From: Anaerolineaceae bacterium UBA6086
GTDB lineage: Bacteria; Chloroflexota; Anaerolineae; Anaerolineales; Anaerolineaceae
Length of the DNA stretch: 20,033 nt
Direction of reading: 5' to 3'
Assembly (NCBI GenBank): GCA_002436005.1
Contig: DIXG01000105.1
Location: 1-20,033 of the forward strand
Numbering within the stretch: position 1 is the stretch's first letter; each line of letters starts with the position of its first letter. The translations under genes were made by a program, and so were the position numbers. Below, in pieces: positions 5,647-13,354 of this stretch. The notes under the pieces were generated by a model, which searched no databases, was not told where the DNA came from, and was given only the letters and a program-made list of their open reading frames with translations.

Positions 5647-8523
5647 TTACGTTTGTGCCCGGGCAACCTGGTCGCGCTTCATCATCTTGCGAATATAAAC
5701 CTTGGTCAATTCAGCTGCAACAGATGGGATCAGTACCAGTGGAAGGATCTCGAGCCATTGTTCAAGTCCCAGGGGAGCAGTATTGAAGATCGGCTGCAGG
5801 AAGGGAACATAAATCACGATAAAGATTAACACCAAAGATCCCAACACAGCCCAATTCAACAGCTTGTTCTTGAAGACGCCAATCTTCAACAAGGGATAAA
5901 ATTCGGAGCGAGCGGTATAAGCCCGGAAGAGTTCCGAGATACTGAGTGTGACAAAAGCCATCGTTTCGGCAAACTCGATATGTTCAGGATCAAAAATTCG
6001 ACCAATGGCAAAAGCACCCAGCGTAACAGCTGTGATGGCAATTGTCTGAACGATGATGCCTATTTGCATATACTTGTTAATTATCGGCTCCTGGGGTGGC
6101 CGCGGCGGCTGATCCATAATGTCCGGATCGCCGGGTTCCGTGCCCAAAGCCAGAGCCGGCGCACCATCCGTCACCAAATTGAGCCACAAGAGCTGGATCG
6201 CCGTCAGCGGAATCGGCCAACCGAACAGTGTCGCCAGGAAAATGATCATGATTTCCGCAGCGTTACAGGACAACAGGTAATACACAAACTTGCGAATATT
6301 GCTGTAGATCACACGTCCTTGCTCAACTGCCGAGACAATGCTGGCGTAATTGTCATCCGTGAGCACCATATCCGCCGTGCCTTTAGCAACATCCGTACCG
6401 GTGATGCCCATTGCGATTCCAATATCCGAGCGCTTGATGGCAGGCGCATCATTCACGCCATCCCCGGTCATTGCCACAACTTCCTGGTTCGCCCGCAGCG
6501 CATCCACAATGCGCATTTTGTGCTCCGGGCTCACGCGGGCATACACGTCCGTGACCTTGACGTTTTCAACCATCTCCTCATCAGTAAGACGATTCAGATC
6601 CGCTCCGGTCATCACCTGGTGACCAGGCCGTAACAGCCCGATTTCTTCTGCGATCGCTCGGGCGGTATTGGGATAGTCACCCGTGATCATAATCGTGCGA
6701 ATGCCGGCATGACTGGCTTTTTCCAGCGCAGGTTTCACTTCCGTCCGCGCGGGGTCAATCATCCCAATCAATCCCACAAAGGTAAGATCTTTTTCCAGGG
6801 TCTCACTTTCAATTTCGTCCGGCATCACAGGGACCATACGATAGGCAACGCCAAGCACGCGCAGTGCGTCATTGGTCATCGCCTCGTTCGCGTCCAAAAT
6901 CTCTTTACGTTCATCTTCAGTCAGCTTCAAGTCGCCGTTATTAATCGTCTGCATGTGTGAACACAGATCCAATACGACATCAGGTGCTCCTTTGACTGCG
7001 ATGATATACCATTCCTGTTTCTCATCGTCCGTTGATAAGGGCGAAATATCCGCTGCTTGCGGCTTTTCAACTGCATGAATGGTGACCATGCGTTTCCGAA
7101 CGGAATCAAAAGGAATTTCCTGCTTGCGCGGGTAAGCGTCATTAAGGGCTTTTGCTGAAGCGCCAGCCTTCAATGCGGCTACCAGGATGGCACCTTCGGT
7201 GGGGTCGCCCACCATACGGTAGGTCTCTTCACCTGCCTGTTCACCTGAATATTCCAATTGCGAGTCGTTGTTCAATGTCCCAAGCCACAAAGCTGTCTTT
7301 ACGGCAGGAAAATCATCCAAAGAGGCGGGTTCACCATCCTTTGTAAACTCACCCTTTGGGGTATAGCCGCTACCAGTTACACCCACAAATTCTCCGCCTG
7401 CCCAAATTCGGGTAACGGTCATCTCGTTTTGGGTCAATGTACCGGTTTTATCAGAGCAAATCACGGTGGCAGAGCCCAACGTCTCAACTGAGGAAAGCTT
7501 GCGGATGAGCGCATGGCGTCGAACCATCTCACGCATCCCCAATGCCAGGCTGATCGTCACCACGGCAGGTAAACCCTCGGGCACAGCGGCAATTGCCAGG
7601 GAGACAGCCACCATAAACAGGTCTTTAAAGTGCTCAAGCGCTTCTGCGCTGAAAAAATCTGCAGAGCCGGGCGCCAGCACAAACCGCACAACGCCAATCA
7701 CAAACACCAGGCCACAGACAATCAACGAAGCCCACCCCAGCATTTTTCCAAGCTCGTCCAGGCGGCGTTGTAAGGGTGTTTGTTCATCCTCCACACGCTG
7801 CAGCATCGTGGCAATCATCCCGAGCTGGGTGTTCATACCCGTACTGACCACCACACCCTGACCGCGCCCATAATTCACCAGGGTTCCCATAAATGCGGTA
7901 TTCTTGCGATCGCCGATGGAGATATCTTCCTGCAGGCGAACCTGGGCGTTTTTCTCAACTGGAACAGATTCGCCGGTCAGGGATGCTTCGTCAATGCGCA
8001 AATTGACAGCCTCCAGAAGGCGCACATCTGCAGGAATGTAATTCCCAGCCTCCAGAAAGACGATATCGCCTGGTACCAGTTGGGCAGCAGGTACAGACAC
8101 ACGCCTGCCATCGCGAATAACATTGGCGTCGGGGGCTGCCAGTTTCTTCAAAGCAGCCAGTGCAGCTTCGGCACGGCTCTCCTGGACAATGCCCATGATC
8201 GCGTTCAAAACCACAATGGCCATAATCGCCACAGCTTCGGTAATATCACCCAGCAGGGCAGAGATGATAGCTGCGCCTAACAGCATATAAATCACAAAGT
8301 TGTTGATCTGCGCCCAAAGCATCGCCCAAAAAGAGGTTGGCGGCGCCTCGGTCAATTCATTAAGGCCGTATGCCTTTTGGCGGGCACTCACCTCTGCGCT
8401 TGTCAGACCCGTCTCACTTCTTGTGTCCAGCTCTTCCAAGACATCCGTGCTGGACATGGTATGCCACGAAATCATCACATCATTTGTGCTTTCCGATTCC
8501 GCGGCCTTATTTTCCTCGCTCAT
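5647..8523 (-). CDS. Calcium-transporting P-type ATPase (P2A/SERCA type)
   Basis: This 958-residue membrane pump couples ATP hydrolysis to cation export. It has the N-terminal cation-ATPase domain, the actuator motif TGES (183-186), and the phosphorylation motif SDKTGTLT with Asp358. KGAPD lies in the nucleotide-binding domain at about 511, and TGDGVNDAP starts near 686. About ten membrane segments are visible. Residues equivalent to the SERCA calcium ligands are all present: Glu316 in PEGL (TM4), Asn754 and Glu757 (TM5), Asn782, Thr785 and Asp786 in LNLVTDG (TM6), and Glu864 (TM8). This supports two Ca2+ sites and argues against a Na+/K+ or Mn2+-only pump. AGGAG 7 nt before the ATG at 8523 is a good ribosome-binding site. 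A terminator follows directly, so the gene is probably monocistronic. No regulatory subunit is visible. Confidence 0.93.
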   Translation of the reverse strand: MSEENKAAESESTNDVMISWHTMSSTDVLEELDTRSETGLTSAEVSARQKAYGLNELTEAPPTSFWAMLWAQINNFVIYMLLGAAIISALLGDITEAVAIMAIVVLNAIMGIVQESRAEAALAALKKLAAPDANVIRDGRRVSVPAAQLVPGDIVFLEAGNYIPADVRLLEAVNLRIDEASLTGESVPVEKNAQVRLQEDISIGDRKNTAFMGTLVNYGRGQGVVVSTGMNTQLGMIATMLQRVEDEQTPLQRRLDELGKMLGWASLIVCGLVFVIGVVRFVLAPGSADFFSAEALEHFKDLFMVAVSLAIAAVPEGLPAVVTISLALGMREMVRRHALIRKLSSVETLGSATVICSDKTGTLTQNEMTVTRIWAGGEFVGVTGSGYTPKGEFTKDGEPASLDDFPAVKTALWLGTLNNDSQLEYSGEQAGEETYRMVGDPTEGAILVAALKAGASAKALNDAYPRKQEIPFDSVRKRMVTIHAVEKPQAADISPLSTDDEKQEWYIIAVKGAPDVVLDLCSHMQTINNGDLKLTEDERKEILDANEAMTNDALRVLGVAYRMVPVMPDEIESETLEKDLTFVGLIGMIDPARTEVKPALEKASHAGIRTIMITGDYPNTARAIAEEIGLLRPGHQVMTGADLNRLTDEEMVENVKVTDVYARVSPEHKMRIVDALRANQEVVAMTGDGVNDAPAIKRSDIGIAMGITGTDVAKGTADMVLTDDNYASIVSAVEQGRVIYSNIRKFVYYLLSCNAAEIMIIFLATLFGWPIPLTAIQLLWLNLVTDGAPALALGTEPGDPDIMDQPPRPPQEPIINKYMQIGIIVQTIAITAVTLGAFAIGRIFDPEHIEFAETMAFVTLSISELFRAYTARSEFYPLLKIGVFKNKLLNWAVLGSLVLIFIVIYVPFLQPIFNTAPLGLEQWLEILPLVLIPSVAAELTKVYIRKMMKRDQVARAQT

Positions 8524-8583
8524 TATTTTTCTCCTGATTCAATTATTTTAGATCAATAATCTTAACATAACTTCAAGCAGTAA

Positions 8584-8602
8584 CCCTCAGATAATCTAAG
8601 GG
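8584..8602. promoter_or_regulatory. 19-nt near-perfect palindrome upstream of the Ca2+-ATPase, candidate operator
   Basis: CCCTCAGAT (8584-8592) and ATCTAAGGG (8594-8602) are inverted repeats with one mismatch around a single central A. The site lies 61 nt upstream of the ATPase start codon, a normal position for an operator near the promoter. I could not assign a convincing -35/-10 pair around it. The rest of the region between glgC and the ATPase shows nothing else. Confidence 0.35.
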
Positions 8603-8769
8603 ATATGCTTTCTGGCAGTCAACAAAAATTCCTGTTTATTATATCTGAAATCCGAAAAGATAGAATACGGCCGCGCATGAAAGTTGTTTTATCATCCCTG
8701 CCATTAAAAAATGAGATTGCCGTGCAGTTCGTGCAGAAGCAGCCTTATTTTTCTGTAACTGTAGTTGAT

Positions 8770-10032
8770 TTATGCGTCTGGGCCGATATAGGTGCCGGAT
8801 GGCAGGATCGTACGTTTGGGGATCACCACAATCCCGTCCGTCACCACAAAAGCATCCGCTTCAATTTCTGTCCCGCGCGGGAAAGGCTTGATGACCACAT
8901 CCTGCCCCATGCGCACATTTTTATCAATGATTGCGCCTTCAATATGGCTGTTTTCACCAAAGGCAATCGGGATGCTGCCTGTGTCATCGTAATAATCATC
9001 GCCCATCAATACACTATCTTTGATGGTCACCCCGCCTTTGATAATACTGCGCAGCCCAATCACAGAATGTTCAATATTGGCATTATGAATACGGCAGCCC
9101 TCTGCGATCAGCACATCTTGTAAACAACAATCCGACACCTTTGAGCCGGGTAAAAACCTGGCATGCGTATAAATGCGCTTATCCGGGTCATAAAGATCAA
9201 AACTGGGATTTTCCGTGGTCAGTTCCAGGTTGGCTTCATAAAAGGCACGGATCGTCCCGATGTCGCGCCAATACCCATTAAATTCATATCCAAAAACACT
9301 GTAATCATTTTTAACACAGTGGGGGATGATATTGAATCCAAAATCGTCAAAATTCTTACCCTCCGATTTAAGGGATAAAGTGTCGATGAGGGTATCCAGA
9401 TTGAACAGGTAAATGCCCATCGATGCCAGGTAAGGCTTTTCAGGGTCATCACGAGAGACGAATGCGTCCAGAACAGCCGGATCCTTGGGCTTTTCAGCAA
9501 AATCACCGATCTTCCCTGTCGCATCGCGTTTAAGCAAACCAAATCGAGAGGCGTTCTGACGGTCAATGGGCTGCACTGCCACAGTGATATCGGCATTATT
9601 CTCCCAGTGAAACTGTGCCATCTTCGAGTAATCCATCCGATACAGATGATCTCCCGCCAAAACCAGCACATACTTTGACCGTGAGGATTGGATCTCAAAG
9701 AGCTGCTTCCGGACCGCATCTGCCGTGCCCTGGTACCATTCCATACGCTCCATCGTTTGCTCGGCAGCCCAAATCTGCACCCACCCGGTGTGAAACGAGT
9801 CAAAATTATAAGTGCCGGTAATGTGCCGGTGGAGCGAGACAGAGTTAAATTGGGTAAGGACGGCAATACGATAAATAGTAGAATTGATACAATTGCTGAT
9901 AGGGATATCAATCAGGCGATATTTCCCTCCAATAGGTACTGCAGGTTTGGACCGCATCATGGTTAAGGGGTAGAGACGTTTTCCCTGACCTCCCCCTAAA
10001 ATCACTGCCAAAATATCGTTCATGGAAGGCAT
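8770..10032 (-). CDS. glgC: Glucose-1-phosphate adenylyltransferase
   Basis: GlgC makes ADP-glucose from glucose-1-phosphate and ATP, the committed step of bacterial glycogen synthesis. The 420-residue protein has the nucleotide-binding start AVILGGGQGKRLYPLT (about 9-24), WYQGTADAVRK (99-109), GDHLYRMDY (127-135) and FAEKPKDP. Lys181 in the last motif corresponds to the sugar-phosphate-binding Lys195 of E. coli. From about residue 290 a left-handed beta-helix follows. Length is typical. The ATG at 10032 has AAAGGAG 5 nt upstream; a second ATG three codons later is possible. On the minus strand a perfect TTGACA (10067-10072) lies 35 nt upstream of the start but lacks a good -10 at 17 nt. TAGAAA at 19 nt is the nearest. 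No other glycogen gene is in the window. Confidence 0.95.
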   Translation of the reverse strand: MPSMNDILAVILGGGQGKRLYPLTMMRSKPAVPIGGKYRLIDIPISNCINSTIYRIAVLTQFNSVSLHRHITGTYNFDSFHTGWVQIWAAEQTMERMEWYQGTADAVRKQLFEIQSSRSKYVLVLAGDHLYRMDYSKMAQFHWENNADITVAVQPIDRQNASRFGLLKRDATGKIGDFAEKPKDPAVLDAFVSRDDPEKPYLASMGIYLFNLDTLIDTLSLKSEGKNFDDFGFNIIPHCVKNDYSVFGYEFNGYWRDIGTIRAFYEANLELTTENPSFDLYDPDKRIYTHARFLPGSKVSDCCLQDVLIAEGCRIHNANIEHSVIGLRSIIKGGVTIKDSVLMGDDYYDDTGSIPIAFGENSHIEGAIIDKNVRMGQDVVIKPFPRGTEIEADAFVVTDGIVVIPKRTILPSGTYIGPDA

Positions 10033-10062
10033 AGCTGCTCCTTTCTACCCGAGGTAAAACCT

Positions 10063-10075
10063 TGATTGTCAATCA
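10063..10075. promoter_or_regulatory. 13-nt perfect inverted repeat overlapping a TTGACA hexamer upstream of glgC
   Basis: TGATTG and CAATCA flank a single T. The minus-strand TTGACA at 10067-10072 lies inside the repeat, so a bound repressor would block the putative -35. The match to a full promoter is incomplete because the -10 candidate TAGAAA (10042-10047) is 19 nt away. The site may therefore be coincidental. Confidence 0.3.
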
Positions 10076-10144
10076 GCTGCTTCTATTTTAATCGATAATT
10101 CATCAATTCTTAAAAACTTATCGCGTGAAATGAGAAACGAAATT

Positions 10145-11875
10145 TTATCCTTGCCGGGTGCGCTCCTTCACCAAACGAAGGATCTCCCGTGCCGATTGAA
10201 GCGTTCCCTCGCCAACAGGGCCTAACATCTGTGCCAGTTCCTGCTGCCGCGCCTCACCCTCCAGTGCGATCACATCCGTGATGGTGCGGCCTTCAACCAC
10301 AGCTTTGGTCACCTTGTAATGCTGTCCGCCGTAACCTGCCAGCTGGGGCAGATGGGTGATGCACATCACCTGGTGCTGCTGCGAAAGTGTCCAGAGCTTT
10401 TCACCCACCACCATGCCAACCCGTCCTCCAATGCCCTGGTCAATCTCGTCAAAGATCAATGTGGAAACCTGGTCTGCCAGCGCCAATACATTCTTCAACG
10501 CAAGCATCAGCCGCGAGGTCTCACCCCCTGAGGCGATCTTGACCAGTGGTTTTAACCCCTCTCCCGGGTTGGTCTCAACCAGGAATTCAACCTGGTCATA
10601 CCCGTTGACATCAAATGCCACTCTCCGATCAGGGTCAATCGGGAGACCCGTTTCGTCCAAACGCACATCCACAGAAACTTTAAAGCGGGCATTATCCATC
10701 TTCAGATCACCCAGTTCCCGCTCAACTGACCGGCTGAGCGTTTCTGCTGCCAAATGCCGTGCCTGGCTGAGCGCATTGCCCTTATCAGCCAGCGCTTTCA
10801 GCAAGATGGCTTCTTGCTCCGCCAGCGCTTCGAGGTGCTCCTCTGCATGTGTGATGGTTTCCAGTTCCTCCCGTGCCCGCTGACCGTATGCCAGGATTTC
10901 TTCGACACTGCTGCCATATTTCCGCTTCAAGTTGTTCACCAGGTCAATGCGTTCTTCAACCTTATTGAGCAGCCGGGGGTTAAACTCGATATTCTCAGCA
11001 TAATTCCGCAGGTCCATTGCCAGGTCCTGTAAATTCGCCAAACTGCTTTCAACCCGTTCAAAATAGGACTCCGTTGCGGAATCAATTTTGGCGAGATCCT
11101 GCAAGGATTGGACCGCTTCCCCCAGCATTTCACTGATGCCGGGCGTCTCAGGCGTTCCCTCCTCAATCAGCAGCAGGGCATTTTGCGAAAGGGTTGCCAG
11201 GCTTTCCGCGTTTGCCAGACGGATCCGTTCCTGCCGTAATGCCTCTTCTTCGCCTGGTGTGAGCCTGGCGGCGTCAATTTCCTGGATCTGATAGGTGAGC
11301 ATGTCCACACGGCGGGCAGCATCCTGTTCGCTCTGACGCAATCGCTGAAGGTCCTTACGCACCTTTTGGAGCTGAGCAAAAACCTCCTGATAATCCGCCA
11401 AAAGCGGTTCCACATTTGCGAAACGATCCAACAGGCGCAAGTGACTGCGCACCTTTAAAAGCGACAAATGTTCGGATTGGCCATGAATATCGACCAGGAA
11501 AGCGCCAATTTCACGCTGCAGGGTGGCGGTGACCATCCGGCCGTTGACCCGCGAGGTGTTCCGCCCTTCCAATCGGATTTCGCGTGCCAGCGTGACAAAA
11601 TCCGGGTCATCCATCAGGTCTTCCGCCTGCAGCAGCGCCCTGACAGGCTCAGCAATCTCTGGCGAAAGCTTGAAGGTGGCTTCAATCAATGCACTTTCAG
11701 CCCCTGTGCGAATAAAGTTCGTATCGGCGCGACCGCCAAGCACTGCCTCGAGCGCGTCCAGGATGATGGACTTGCCCGCGCCTGTCTCACCGGTAAAGAT
11801 CACAAGCCCATCGTCAAATGCCAGGCGGAGCTGGTGAATAATTGCAAAATTTTTAATGCTCAGTTCAGTTAACAT
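10145..11875 (-). CDS. recN: DNA repair protein RecN
   Basis: RecN is an SMC-like ATPase that acts at DNA double-strand breaks during recombinational repair. The 576-residue product has the Walker A GETGAGKS at residues 29-36 and a long central region rich in charged and Leu residues, predicted coiled coil. The C-terminal ABC half has the signature ASGGETSRLMLALK, the Walker B LIFDEIDQGIGG and the D/H-loop ITHLPQLAGYG. Length matches the family (about 550-580). The gene lies 21 nt after the zinc-ribbon membrane protein gene and belongs to the nadK cluster; nadK-recN linkage is common in bacteria. A GAGGAG lies 17 nt before the ATG at 11875, which is distant. No closer in-frame start was found, so translation may depend partly on coupling. 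No LexA-type operator was recognised. Confidence 0.95.
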   Translation of the reverse strand: MLTELSIKNFAIIHQLRLAFDDGLVIFTGETGAGKSIILDALEAVLGGRADTNFIRTGAESALIEATFKLSPEIAEPVRALLQAEDLMDDPDFVTLAREIRLEGRNTSRVNGRMVTATLQREIGAFLVDIHGQSEHLSLLKVRSHLRLLDRFANVEPLLADYQEVFAQLQKVRKDLQRLRQSEQDAARRVDMLTYQIQEIDAARLTPGEEEALRQERIRLANAESLATLSQNALLLIEEGTPETPGISEMLGEAVQSLQDLAKIDSATESYFERVESSLANLQDLAMDLRNYAENIEFNPRLLNKVEERIDLVNNLKRKYGSSVEEILAYGQRAREELETITHAEEHLEALAEQEAILLKALADKGNALSQARHLAAETLSRSVERELGDLKMDNARFKVSVDVRLDETGLPIDPDRRVAFDVNGYDQVEFLVETNPGEGLKPLVKIASGGETSRLMLALKNVLALADQVSTLIFDEIDQGIGGRVGMVVGEKLWTLSQQHQVMCITHLPQLAGYGGQHYKVTKAVVEGRTITDVIALEGEARQQELAQMLGPVGEGTLQSAREILRLVKERTRQG

Positions 11876-11896
11876 GATTCACTGCCCAAAGACTCC

Positions 11897-12427
11897 TCAC
11901 AGGCGCCGACTGCCAGAAAGACGATAATATGCTGAAGGCACCGCCAACACAAGATAGAGAATCTGATACACCAGCGGTAAAACGCCAAGAAGGGAAAAGC
12001 TCCCCGATAAAAGGTTGAAAACAAATGCATAACCCATACTCAAGATCAGCGGCAGACCGCCAAGGATCAACCCGACCGTCACAGTCCTGAAAAGGCGTTT
12101 GCTGCGCCGTTTTTGGATCACAAACCGCACCGCCTCAGCAATGCCCACGCCAATTGCGGGGGCAAGCAGCACCGTAAAAAAACCAATCACCCGGGTGATG
12201 AAGCTGCCAATCAATGAGAGAACCACAGCAATTAGAAAGCCCCAAACAAAATCCAGCGGACGACTGGTATCGAAGGTCTTTTGCTGCCGCGAGACGCAAG
12301 CCTTGCAGCGGTAGCCGGTTGGGGTTAGGATGGCTTCTGCAGGCGTGATCGGCGTGCCGCATCGGCTGCAGCGAAGCGTAATGGGCTCTTCTTGAGATGG
12401 GCTGCGTTGTTGTCTGCTATCCGTCAT
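11897..12427 (-). CDS. Zinc-ribbon membrane protein of unknown function
   Basis: I do not recognise a named family. The 176-residue protein starts with a polar segment, then a four-cysteine zinc ribbon (CSRC at 20-23 and CKAC at 41-44). Four hydrophobic segments follow at about 60-80, 82-103, 116-140 and 147-167. It ends in a basic tail. It is therefore an integral membrane protein with a cytoplasmic or exposed metal-binding head. Its ATG overlaps the 3' end of nadK by 11 nt, so it should be translationally coupled to nadK. Its stop is 21 nt before recN. The position between two conserved neighbours suggests co-expression but not a function. Confidence 0.8.
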   Translation of the reverse strand: MTDSRQQRSPSQEEPITLRCSRCGTPITPAEAILTPTGYRCKACVSRQQKTFDTSRPLDFVWGFLIAVVLSLIGSFITRVIGFFTVLLAPAIGVGIAEAVRFVIQKRRSKRLFRTVTVGLILGGLPLILSMGYAFVFNLLSGSFSLLGVLPLVYQILYLVLAVPSAYYRLSGSRRL

Positions 12428-13301
12428 GATGATTGTTTACACTATAAACTGGGTTCTGGTCCATGTAAGATGTCAGGTTGCGATAAAAATAACCGGGATC
12501 TTCAAAGCGGACCATGAATAAAGACTTCTTATGGGCATTGATCTGAACGCCGTCGCCATCGGCGAGCAAGACAGGCTCCTGTCCGTCCACACTAACCACA
12601 GCCTCATGCGTGGTGCGCACCTTGATGAAAACCGAAGCCCCTTCAGAGAGCACCACAGCACGATCAACAGATAGATGCGGGGCAACGGGCATCAGCAAGA
12701 TGTTGCGAATCTCCGGGGGCAGGATCGGCCCACCAGCTGCCAGTGCATACGCGGTTGACCCGGTTGGCGTGGCTGTGATCATCCCATCGGCAATGTAGCT
12801 GAGAATATGGGACCCATTCAAATAGGTTTCCACTTCGATGGGACGCACATATTGCCCGCGCGCCACCACAACGTCGTTGATCACATCATACGCGCGGTGT
12901 TCCTGTTCATTGCAAACGCAAGATGCACTGAGCATCATACGTTCTTCATACCGAAAGCTGCCGGACATCAGTTTGGGTAAAATCTCGCGCCAATTTTTGC
13001 GGTTCAACTCTGCCAGGAATCCAAAATGGCCAATATTGATGCCCAGCAGCGGCACATCCACCGGCGCACACAGATGGCCTGCACGCAGCATGGTGCCATC
13101 ACCGCCCAGGGCAACCAGCAGATCAAACGCCCCCTCCTTGAGTGTCTGTCTGAAGGGTTCATCATACAACGAGCCAGATCGTGTTTCCGCTCCTAGTTCT
13201 TTCAGGAAACGGCTCACATCCTGCGCAATGTCGAGAGCACCTTCAATATCGGGGTGCGCCATCACAGCGATTTTTTCGGGTGGGGGAATTGTCGCGATCA
13301 T
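12417..13301 (-). CDS. nadK: NAD kinase
   Basis: NAD kinase phosphorylates NAD+ to NADP+ in the cytoplasm. The 294-residue protein has the GGDGT motif (66-70), the NDVVVARG segment near 142, and the second signature DGMITATPTGSTAYALAAGGP at about 172-192. These are the standard ATP/NAD-binding and catalytic elements, and length is typical. The ATG at 13301 is 8 nt downstream of a perfect TATAAT with a good -35, and there is no ribosome-binding site, so the mRNA is probably leaderless. The gene leads the nadK / zinc-ribbon protein / recN cluster and overlaps the second gene by 11 nt. Confidence 0.95.
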   Translation of the reverse strand: MIATIPPPEKIAVMAHPDIEGALDIAQDVSRFLKELGAETRSGSLYDEPFRQTLKEGAFDLLVALGGDGTMLRAGHLCAPVDVPLLGINIGHFGFLAELNRKNWREILPKLMSGSFRYEERMMLSASCVCNEQEHRAYDVINDVVVARGQYVRPIEVETYLNGSHILSYIADGMITATPTGSTAYALAAGGPILPPEIRNILLMPVAPHLSVDRAVVLSEGASVFIKVRTTHEAVVSVDGQEPVLLADGDGVQINAHKKSLFMVRFEDPGYFYRNLTSYMDQNPVYSVNNHHDG

Positions 13302-13309
13302 AATGCCTA

Positions 13310-13338
13310 ATTATAGCCGTTTTTGGCAGGCTTCTCAA
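13310..13338 (-). promoter_or_regulatory. Strong sigma-70-type promoter directly abutting nadK
   Basis: On the minus strand the -35 is TTGAGA (13333-13338, five of six consensus bases) and the -10 is TATAAT (13310-13315, perfect), with a 17-nt spacer. Only 8 nt separate the -10 from the ATG at 13301. The expected transcript start is therefore at or within one base of the start codon. The element lies entirely in the 53-nt gap between the lipoprotein stop and nadK. Confidence 0.75.
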
Positions 13339-13354
13339 ACCTGGCGGCAGAATG

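Noticed and set aside
7780..8280. Plus-strand open frame of 166 codons
   Set aside because: It is antisense to the N-terminal part of the Ca2+-ATPase and has no recognisable domain.
8605..9123. Plus-strand open frame of 172 codons
   Set aside because: It lies mostly antisense to glgC, whose motifs are certain. The translation has no family resemblance, and no ribosome-binding site precedes it.
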